DNA from: Nemertoderma westbladi
Lineage: Eukaryota > Xenacoelomorpha > Nemertodermatida > Nemertodermatidae
Length of the DNA stretch: 61,471 bases
Assembly (NCBI GenBank): GCA_032718475.1
Contig: JAUCBJ010007657.1
Location: 1-61,471, forward strand
Direction: 5' to 3'
Shown here: positions 49,736 through 58,321 of the stretch, in pieces
Position numbering within the stretch: the first letter of the stretch is position 1
How the letters are laid out: every line of letters starts with the position of its first letter
Program-made: the position numbers and the translations under genes
Notes under the pieces: generated by a model
The model's database searches: none
Told to the model about the DNA's origin: nothing
The model's input: the letters and a program-made list of their open reading frames with translations, nothing else

Positions 49736-52700
49736 TTTAGATAAGGAAACTGAAACGCCCATATATTTTGAACTCATCCATTTTGTATAGTATGTAGCCC
49801 TACCTACGTAATTTTGTATTAAGATATAAGTAGATAGTTCCAGGGTAGCAAGTTCAGTTGGACCCTGGATATGTGCTTGCTGTTATTAGCTTCGATAGGG
49901 CCAGCATCTAGGGACGCAATCCTAATCATTCCGCAGCCAGGGACACGATCCATTACCATATATGGTAATAATTTACGGTTTGGAAGCCCTGAGGTTCACA
50001 ATCCGGCTTTCTAATTGGACTAACTGTTTCCAGGTTGGTCTAATGCTAGCGCGGACTGGAGAGCCAATAGGAGAGCGATTGCATCACCCTTATTGCATCA
50101 CCCTTCTCGGATCACCTATAAATTGGCGGTTTGCCGGTAGAGCTGTACAATCCAATCCTACTGCATTTCTACCCTTTGATTAATTTTCTTGGAATGATTC
50201 GTTAGTGTTATTATTCTTAACTGTGTTTCTCAATCAATCCTATTGATTACTGCTAATTACAACCGGAACTATGATTTCTACCTCTTTCGTTAATGGTTCT
50301 ATGTAATTTATTTCGACGCAATAATCCTATGGGATTTCTGAGACTGTCAGACTTGTGATTTGCATGCGCCGCTACGGTAGCTATTCAATAAATGGAGGGC
50401 TAAGGTGCCAGTAGGCGGTGGGCGCATCGGGGGGTTAGCGACGAAGGGAGAGCGGAGGATTCAAAAGCGGGCAACGCTGGCGGGGGTCAACGTTGTGGTC
50501 GGGCAATTTGGACTGTAGGTTGGAGACCGCTCGCTGGTACGGTAATTAGGGGGCTGATGATCCAGGTTTTGTCTCTATTTAGTATTAGGGGGCAGGAATT
50601 GGGTTAGTTAGGAAGTCTAGACGTACCCGGGAGGGGCCTGCATACCTTATAGTAGATTGCGAATCAGTAAGTTGCGAATTAGTCAATTGCGAATTATTAT
50701 GTTGCGAATTATATAATTGCAGATTGTATAATTGCAAGCCGTACTATTGTGATCTGTGATTGCTGATGCTGATTGGTGTGTTACTGAAGTGTGCCTATGA
50801 TTACGAATGCTTAGGTAGGCGCCCCTTTCTCTTTGATTGATTTCTATTTCTTAGTTACAACAAATAATTACTGATTAGGTCAAAGTAATACGGCATTTTA
50901 GGCTATTACTAGCGAAACCTGTTGTGTAATAAATTAGAATTACGCATTCTGGAACTCTTAGTAATTAGTACGCTGTTACATATTTGTGACTGTAATTGAT
51001 TAGTAAAATTAAGAATTAGTACGCAGCATAGCGGAGAGTAGCTAAGGTAATAATTTAGAGTACCGTAAACTATTCACACTGAGCGGTTATTTGCATTAGC
51101 GGGCAATAAGCTAGATCGCAGTAGTCAGTACGCAAGACACTAGTAGATTGCTGGCCTAAAGCCAGCTGCAGGCAAGTTTAGACCCAGAGCGGTATCACCT
51201 ACGAAAGACAGTGTACTGTACCAATTTTTTGATTATTTTAAATATTCTCGCATTCACACATTCCGTTAGGGAATCCCCAGTATTCGCGATTAGAAAAGAC
51301 GTAGGCAATAGCGTGCTTCAATAGTGGTAAAATTAGGCGTAAGAATACCCTGAGTACAAAGCCCCTCGCACTCGTCTTACTTAAGTAAGCTTAGGGAGCC
51401 GACTCGGGTTTATTGTTTTGGTTATTCCTGCGTGGCTCATAGATTCGAACAGTTAGCTCTCTATCGAGCGATCGGTAGAGAAAGGAACAAGCGATTTTGC
51501 AGGAGCCGTGTAAATTTAGTAAAATATATTAGCGGACGGCAGATTAGCGCCATCCAACGGTAAGTAGCGGTTTTGTATTTAGCAGCCTTTACATTTTAGT
51601 AATAGCACGCTCCTGATCCCCTTTACTTAACAGTAGAGCAGTCTTTGTGTCTTATTGGTTAGGCGAGAACTCATTAGGTTGGCAGAGAAGTATACGGGTA
51701 TTTGTCTGTTCAACAGTTCTGCTGTCAGTATAGGGGTCGCGGTTGTTTAACAGTAAGGTATGTTTTTATTGGCTGTTGCTTGCAGCAGTCAATAATGTAT
51801 TCTTAGGCTGTTAGTTTAGATTACTGTATTCACTGGCCGCGTACAATAGTACAGTAGTACATTAGGCTGATTGCTGTCACTGCGTATGGTAGAAGGGATA
51901 TTTGTTTTGCCGTACCACACACAGTATCATTAGGCTGTTAGGTTGCTGTACTGTTTGCTTACTGTACTGCGTACAGTGGATGTACGGTAGTGCGTTTTTA
52001 CTAATTGCGAATACAGCAGTTCCTTAGGCCTTAGGGCAAATTGTAATTAGTAAGTTTTTTGAAATTTTAGCTAGGTTTGCGAGAATTCAGTTTCGGTCAA
52101 AATTATTTGTAAAATTCTAGAGTTTTGTACCGGTATGTTAGGTAACCGCTTAGTTATTTTATACCATCTGGAGATACATGGCAAGACGGAACTTCTGAGT
52201 TTGGGGTTCGTGTGGGTCTGCGGGTTCGGTTTGCAATCAGCGAAGAGCCTGAATCTTTGGACGCGGACGTGGAATCTCACAGCAAACAAGGTTAGTTGTT
52301 CTGTTGGCACCATTGTGTTTGTGGAAGCAGTAAAAAATTATCGGTTGTTTAACTGCGAAGCTGAACTCGATTTATTAGTTAGGTTATTTAGGTTTAGCCG
52401 GCCATGGTTTTTTGAATCGCTCAAGTTAGAGAGAGAGTTAGAGAGAGTCGCAACCCGAAGATGTAGCCACGCGCTAGTGGATACATATAATATTTGAAAT
52501 TAAAATTACGTTGATTAGAGCTATATATGCAAAATTGGAATTATTTGGGTGGCAAATTTATTCTGAATATTTTGTATTAGATTCAGAAATTATTTTGTGT
52601 CATACCGGTATTTAAATGCTATATAATAGCCATATAATAATATTTTTGTTTAAATATTGTGCTAGTATTTGCTATAACTATACCCCATTAAATTCACAAT

Positions 52701-52839
52701 ATTGCATTGCGAATTTTATTTTGACATTTTGGACCAACTGATTATTTGACAAATAATTTGACCGTATTTTCGGTTAAATTATAATTATATCTCGAAATTT
52801 TGCGAGATTTTTGCCGGAAGGCAAAACATTATTTAGACT
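49736..52839 (+). other. Leader of the BEL/Pao element, probably including its 5' LTR
   Basis: This 3.1-kb noncoding stretch precedes the Gag frame. A TATA-like CACCTATAAATTGGCGG lies at about 50110-50126, and degenerate ATTGCGAATTA repeats at 50655-50740. A half copy of the dispersed motif occurs at 51408. TTTTGGACCAACTG near 52728, after TTGACA, could be a primer site, which would place the LTR end there. I could not match any part to the 348 bases after pol, so the LTR limits are unknown. Confidence 0.4.
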
Positions 52840-55089
52840 ATGAGTGTCTCAGACAAAGAGGCACTAGAGGACAGCTATGAGACGGCGGCTGGACCGCCGA
52901 CTGACGATAGTGTAAATATTACTGTTGACGACAATGCCGACTATGACGACGCAGCGAGCGACGCTGACGTAAGTGAACAGGAGGACGAGACAGTGACTAG
53001 TGAGGAAGAACAACAACCTCAAGTAATAGTATTAGGATCCCCTACCGCTACTGTAAGGAAGGACTGCACAGCAGCCCGGACAGAGGTGAGTGATAGGGAG
53101 GGTAGTGTAGCAGAAGCGAGAGCCCAGAGCCCAGTTTCCAGACCTGTGGGTATGGTAAGTGCCGTGGTCCCAGCGGCTGTTAGAAGTACCCGTAGTTCCC
53201 GAAATAATCCTTCAAGTCCACCGAGTGTGAGTCAGGTAAGCGAGAGAGAACTTGATATCGCGATAAAGAAGAAACTTAGCGCGCATGCCGGACATATAAC
53301 CCGGACGACGGACAAGGTAAGGAAGATGTTAGCTGACTCAGCGAACATCGGAAGGGCAGGGTTAGTAGAGATTAGAAGAGGATATAACTCAGCGTTATTC
53401 AAGCAGACGGAGGAGCTTGCAGTCCTAGCGAAGAAGGCAGTAGAGTCTCAGTCGAGCGATGTGGCGACGAGGATTTACGACAGGGTTTTAGCAGCCTTGT
53501 TGGAGCACCGCGAGTTATCGGAGCGATTCCGACGAGTTAGGACGGAGAACTGGCTGCTATGGGCATCACAAGCGCAGGCGACTCAGGTGAGTGACGCAGA
53601 GTTGAGAGACTTAGTGGAGCGGGAAGAGATCCAAGATAAGGAAGAGCGCCGTTATCAGAGGGAAGTTACTAGCTGGCTGATGCAGAATGGAGTGGTGGTA
53701 CCAGGCCAGGTGCTACCGACGACGGAGAACATTCAACAGAGAACGTTGACTCCACCCGACGATGCATCTAGAGACAGTGGCGATTCCCAGGTTAGTCACG
53801 CACGAGGGAAAGTTATATGTGCTAGATCCCTTGTTTCTCACAACTCGGCGGAAGAGAGAAGACGCCGACTAGACAAACAGCAGGCGGAAGTTTTGCGTGC
53901 ATCGGAAGCACGGAAGGAGGCCGAGCGGGAACGGGAGCGCACACGTAAGTTAGACGCGGAGTTACGAGAGTTGGAGGAGATAAGTAAGCGCGAGCGAGCG
54001 GAACGCGAGCAAAAGGAACGCGAACTCCAAGCCGAACGCGAACGCAAGGAACTCGAATGTGAACAGAAGGAACGCGAGCTTCAACTCGAACGCGAACGCA
54101 AGGAACGCGAACTCGAGATCAAGAAAAGAAGACGCGCATTGTATGAAGAAAAGGAGCGAGTGGAAGAAGAGAGCGCAGCGAGACGAGCGAGGGAAGAAGA
54201 ACAACGTAAACTGGCGCAGTTGGAAAGTGCGAGATTAAATCTAGAGAGCGAAGAACGGACCAGGAGGGCAAATGAAATTGCCGAGAAGGGGATGCGAATG
54301 ATCGAAGAATGTGGGGTGAGTGTAGGGACTGAGTTGCGAGAACTGTTCGCACTGCAGAAGGCCGAACAGGAAGCGAGAACTCTGACCATACGCGAGTCGA
54401 CGACGACCAGAATTCCTATACCTGGTCCAGCTATTACGAGTACACGGATCGCTAAACCGTTCTCTACATATCGTACACCAGTTGGTATTAGTGCTTCACC
54501 TATCGCACAGGATCCACGTCATCAGAACATGGCTCCACTACATACCGAACGAGAGAATGAAGAGTTTAGAGAAACTCCAACGGGACGAGTATTTGGCGAA
54601 CCGAACCCGCGGGTTTGGAATACGCGGACGGAGCGCCGACCCAGTTCGACGGAGAACTTCCGGGTTAAACCGGAAGAGGGATCATATGAGAGACAGCGGA
54701 TTACTCAGATAGAGCCGATTATACAACAGAACCCTAGCCAGGAATTTATTACAAGGGATGAGTTAAGTGCTAGTTTAGCGCAAGCTATATCACCGCACAT
54801 CCAACCTATAACGGACATGCTTAGTAACCTACGGTTAAAGGAAGCAGCCCAGGTAAGAAGTAATTCAAATCCTAGCAGGCCTGAGTCAGATAAAGTCCAG
54901 CCTAGTCAACGAGTACGCATATCGGAGGAAACTATACCACATAGACCTCAGGTAAGGACGCCTGTCCCGAATATCCATAATCCCAATTTCGAAAATTCGG
55001 CCGAGAAATTTATTCAGGAGGCTTGGGTCGGGGCCTCAGCGCGCAAACCATCGCGAGCGCTAAGGACTGACACCGAGTCAAGCGATTAA
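52840..55089 (+). CDS. BEL/Pao Gag N-terminal part with long coiled coil
   Basis: The protein has 749 residues from ATG 52840. The first 100 residues are acidic. Residues about 140-250 are helical (KKKLSAHAGHITRTTDKVRK), as at the start of many BEL Gag proteins. Residues about 330-520 are an extreme Glu/Arg/Lys coiled coil with KERELQ-type repeats. The C-terminal 200 residues are Pro/Ser/Thr-rich. It ends at TAA, nine bases before an in-frame ATG that opens the next frame. The long coil is larger than I expect for this family. Whether the stop is natural (two proteins or readthrough) or a mutation cannot be told here. Confidence 0.75.
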   Translation: MSVSDKEALEDSYETAAGPPTDDSVNITVDDNADYDDAASDADVSEQEDETVTSEEEQQPQVIVLGSPTATVRKDCTAARTEVSDREGSVAEARAQSPVSRPVGMVSAVVPAAVRSTRSSRNNPSSPPSVSQVSERELDIAIKKKLSAHAGHITRTTDKVRKMLADSANIGRAGLVEIRRGYNSALFKQTEELAVLAKKAVESQSSDVATRIYDRVLAALLEHRELSERFRRVRTENWLLWASQAQATQVSDAELRDLVEREEIQDKEERRYQREVTSWLMQNGVVVPGQVLPTTENIQQRTLTPPDDASRDSGDSQVSHARGKVICARSLVSHNSAEERRRRLDKQQAEVLRASEARKEAERERERTRKLDAELRELEEISKRERAEREQKERELQAERERKELECEQKERELQLERERKERELEIKKRRRALYEEKERVEEESAARRAREEEQRKLAQLESARLNLESEERTRRANEIAEKGMRMIEECGVSVGTELRELFALQKAEQEARTLTIRESTTTRIPIPGPAITSTRIAKPFSTYRTPVGISASPIAQDPRHQNMAPLHTERENEEFRETPTGRVFGEPNPRVWNTRTERRPSSTENFRVKPEEGSYERQRITQIEPIIQQNPSQEFITRDELSASLAQAISPHIQPITDMLSNLRLKEAAQVRSNSNPSRPESDKVQPSQRVRISEETIPHRPQVRTPVPNIHNPNFENSAEKFIQEAWVGASARKPSRALRTDTESSD

Positions 55090-55098
55090 GAGGAAGAC

Positions 55099-56202
55099 AT
55101 GAGACGTCAGAAGTCCCGAAACTATAAGGAAAGAAGGACGGACGCGGAGCAGGTAAGTTTGAACCACCGGGAAAGGACCAGACTTAACAACCCTGCGGAA
55201 CTAAACCATTTGTTAACCCGGAACGACGCAACCCTTAGAGACATAGGTAAGTTTGCTGCTAGGCAAGGACTGCCGACGCAACAACCCCAGAAGTTTATGG
55301 GCAACCACAAGCACTGGAGGACTTTCAAAACCTATGTCGACGAGCAGCTAACCAACAGCACCTTTACTCCCAACGAGAAGTTCAACTATTTGCTTCAGAT
55401 GCTCCATCGAGAACCTAGAGCCATTGCTGACAACTTCGTCGGCAATGAAAGAGCATTCGAGTTAGCAATGAAGACGCTTAGCGACATCTACGGGAATAAA
55501 ACCAAGATGGCGCAGTCGATAGTAGAAGACTTGGGTAAGGGCGGAAGGATTATAACTCCGTTAGAGCTGTTGAACTTAGCGAACGCTATTTCGAATGCAT
55601 TAGACATCTTGAGGACGGTGAATCTACCTCATCATGGTGATCACGCCGAAGTTTTGAAGAGCGTAATAAGACGTTTAAACATGCGTTATCGACAGAAATG
55701 GCGCAAATTAGAGAATAAGTTGGAGGGCCAAGGTAAAGTATTGACACTTCAGCATATTCATGACATGATAGCCACAGATGCAGTAGCAGAGATGAAATCA
55801 AACTTCTCGGAGGAGAATATGAGAAAGTCTAAACCTGTTACCGGTAAGTCTATGGTAAGTTTTGACGATGACAGGACCACTGTGACATTCAACTCAGTAG
55901 ACAGATATAATTCGAGTACCCCAGCCTTTAGATCAGACTCGCGAGTATGGTCAGGTGAGCGGTTAGATAGACCTAGGTTAAAGCAACAGGAGTTGCCGGA
56001 TGGATTTGTAGGTTGCCAATACTGTTTACTAAAGGAGGTAAGATCTGACGACCATAAGTTAGATAGTTGCAGACGGTTCAAAGAATTAAATTCGGAACAG
56101 AGAAGAGTTCAAGTGCGGACGTTGGACACCTGTTGGGCATGTCTTGCGCCAGGTCATGTACGGCGGCAGTGCCCGAACAGCAAGGATGGATGCATGGAAT
56201 GA
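55099..56202 (+). CDS. BEL/Pao Gag capsid region and zinc knuckle
   Basis: The frame has 367 residues. It contains FMGNHKHWRTFKTYVDEQL and FNYLLQMLHREPRAIADNF, a BEL Gag capsid-like block (DUF1759 type), then NALDILRTVNLPHH. At the end come GCQYCLLKEVRSDDHKLDSC and CWACLAPGHVRRQC, zinc-binding motifs. It ends at TGA 56200-56202, right after KDGCME, where BEL elements normally continue without a stop into the protease region. Confidence 0.85.
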   Translation: MRRQKSRNYKERRTDAEQVSLNHRERTRLNNPAELNHLLTRNDATLRDIGKFAARQGLPTQQPQKFMGNHKHWRTFKTYVDEQLTNSTFTPNEKFNYLLQMLHREPRAIADNFVGNERAFELAMKTLSDIYGNKTKMAQSIVEDLGKGGRIITPLELLNLANAISNALDILRTVNLPHHGDHAEVLKSVIRRLNMRYRQKWRKLENKLEGQGKVLTLQHIHDMIATDAVAEMKSNFSEENMRKSKPVTGKSMVSFDDDRTTVTFNSVDRYNSSTPAFRSDSRVWSGERLDRPRLKQQELPDGFVGCQYCLLKEVRSDDHKLDSCRRFKELNSEQRRVQVRTLDTCWACLAPGHVRRQCPNSKDGCME

Positions 56203-56220
56203 GGCAGACTTCACCACAAG

Positions 56221-58320
56221 TTGCTACATGCGGATTTCCATACCCCAACGGACCGTTACTTACAGCAAAATCCTCACAGGAAGGGGAGCAAAGAACCCGT
56301 ATCGATAAGAAGGAATACGTATACCGGCATCCAAGACGATGGTTACCAACCAGGTTCGTCGGATGAGGATGGCGAGTCGAGCGCAAGAGAGGTGACCTGC
56401 CAAGGTTTCACCGCGGATAGTTCATCGACCAGCGCGCGGACGTATTTATCATCGGCCACTTCGGAAATATTTAGCGTGATTCCGGTGAAACTTACTGGAG
56501 ATAAGGGATCGAAGCGAATATATATCATGTTGGACACTGCGTCCACATTATCGTATATCGACGAGGAAGTGGCGAGAGCCGTTTCTAGCTTCCAGGACGC
56601 CGAGGAGATCCAAATAGAGTTGAAGTCTATGCACGGAGTAGGAGACCTCAAGGGACACAGAATTTCGGTAGAACTAGATTCCCTACTTCTGAGAGACCAG
56701 CACACTCGACAAGAACGGAAAGCTTTGCCATTGGACAGATTTAAGTGTCTAGCTATGAAGGGATTCGGCAGGCAGTTAGGTAAGGTGCCGCCGATGAGTC
56801 CCATAGCACAGGAGTATTTTGACAAACTCAGAATACCCAGACACCAGGTAGGTTATAGGAATGTTTCTATGTTGATTGGTGCAGAACAGCTGATCGCACA
56901 CCAAATATGGGAAACGAGACCAGCTGAGCCGCATGTCAATGGACCACATGCCCATAGGACCATACTAGGTTGGTATACAAGAGTACCCATGTCTTATGAG
57001 TTTACAGGTGGCGACAAGCCAATGGACAGATACGACGAATTACAGCCTATAACTCAACCGCCGTTAGTAGAACCACCAGACATAGACGAGTTTAGGAGAA
57101 CCTGTATTGACCACTATAGTGACTTTAGCGAGTCGGACGAGGAGTTGATTCCCGATAATGTTAGGTTGTCGGAACCACTTCATAACGACCGGACAGATAG
57201 TGAACCCGAGGACTACTGTTATCAGACCCGTGGGTCTGGTTCAGCGGCCCATGCTACCTATTTGAGTAACGTTTTGACTTATACCGACATAGTGGAGGGT
57301 CAAGTGGCTAAATATCGAGACCTAGACATTTTCCAATACAGTGAGGAGGAGCTACAGAAGGAATTGATACGCCAGGACCTCGAGACAGGAGCCAGAACCG
57401 TCGATTGGCTGGATAGGGACGCAATGGAACCCGGTGGATATGACCTAGCCATGTCTACTGATGAGAAGCGGTCGCTGGAGATGATGGAAGATACCATACG
57501 TCTGCTACCGACTGGACATTTTGAAGTTGGAATGTTGTGGCGTCGACAACCTCCTAAGTTGGAGAACAACTACAACTTAGCCTTGAAAAGATTAAACGGA
57601 GTAAGGGCTCGGTTGTTGAAGACTCCAGACATTAGGGAGAAGTATTGCGCCCAGATCAACAACTATTTCGCTAAGGGATTTGCTGGGAAGGTAGAGGACC
57701 CTGACTTAGTTACAGACCAGACTTATTACCTTCCACACCACTATGTGACTCACCCTGACAAGCCTGACAAAGTCCAAGTAGTCAACGACTGCGCAGCAGT
57801 CTATAGAGGTATGTCCCTGAATTCAGAGTTGATGGATGGTCCCAACCTGAACAACTATTTGATAGGAATACTGTTGCGTTTTAGACAGCGGCGATTCGCA
57901 TTTACTTGTGACATCGAGGCGATGTTCCACCAGGTAAGAGCCTGTAAGGCAGACCAGGATAGCCTTCACTTTCTCTGGTACGAGAATGAAGACTTATCCG
58001 GCCCAGTGGTTACATACCAGATGTACGTTAGGATATTTGGTGCCCGCGATAGTCCGAATGGCACGCTGTTTGTTCTAAAGAAAACGGCAACAGCCCAGAT
58101 TGGTAAGTATCCAGTAGAGGTGATCGAGTCCATCTTGAGAAACTTCTACATGGACGACGGATTGGTGTCCAAGGACACGGCGGAACAAGCCATAGAAGTG
58201 GCTCACGGCCTACAGGAGTGCTTGGCTACAGGGGGATTTCCTCTGACCAAGTTCACTACGAACTCGGAGGCCCTATTAGAGTCGTTCCCGGTGAAAGGAT
58301 CGCGGGAGCGGAGACATTGA
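56221..58320 (+). CDS. BEL/Pao protease and reverse transcriptase
   Basis: The frame continues in register from Gag. The protease has YIMLDTASTLSYIDEE, an Asp-Thr-Ala active-site triad. RT follows with KPDKVQVVNDCAAVYRGMSL, FTCDIEAMFHQVRACKAD and LRNFYMDDGLVSKD (catalytic YMDD). It ends at TGA 58318-58320, before the RT thumb is complete. Coding resumes in the next frame, so a one-base indel near 58290-58315 is likely. There is no ATG at the start, consistent with being the middle of a Gag-Pol polyprotein. Confidence 0.88.
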   Translation: MLHADFHTPTDRYLQQNPHRKGSKEPVSIRRNTYTGIQDDGYQPGSSDEDGESSAREVTCQGFTADSSSTSARTYLSSATSEIFSVIPVKLTGDKGSKRIYIMLDTASTLSYIDEEVARAVSSFQDAEEIQIELKSMHGVGDLKGHRISVELDSLLLRDQHTRQERKALPLDRFKCLAMKGFGRQLGKVPPMSPIAQEYFDKLRIPRHQVGYRNVSMLIGAEQLIAHQIWETRPAEPHVNGPHAHRTILGWYTRVPMSYEFTGGDKPMDRYDELQPITQPPLVEPPDIDEFRRTCIDHYSDFSESDEELIPDNVRLSEPLHNDRTDSEPEDYCYQTRGSGSAAHATYLSNVLTYTDIVEGQVAKYRDLDIFQYSEEELQKELIRQDLETGARTVDWLDRDAMEPGGYDLAMSTDEKRSLEMMEDTIRLLPTGHFEVGMLWRRQPPKLENNYNLALKRLNGVRARLLKTPDIREKYCAQINNYFAKGFAGKVEDPDLVTDQTYYLPHHYVTHPDKPDKVQVVNDCAAVYRGMSLNSELMDGPNLNNYLIGILLRFRQRRFAFTCDIEAMFHQVRACKADQDSLHFLWYENEDLSGPVVTYQMYVRIFGARDSPNGTLFVLKKTATAQIGKYPVEVIESILRNFYMDDGLVSKDTAEQAIEVAHGLQECLATGGFPLTKFTTNSEALLESFPVKGSRERRH

Positions 58321-58321
58321 A

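Noticed and set aside
52135-52497. 120-residue ORF upstream of BEL Gag, considered as an envelope or extra gene
   Set aside because: No signal peptide, glycosylation or cysteine pattern; it lies in the leader and is probably fortuitous.
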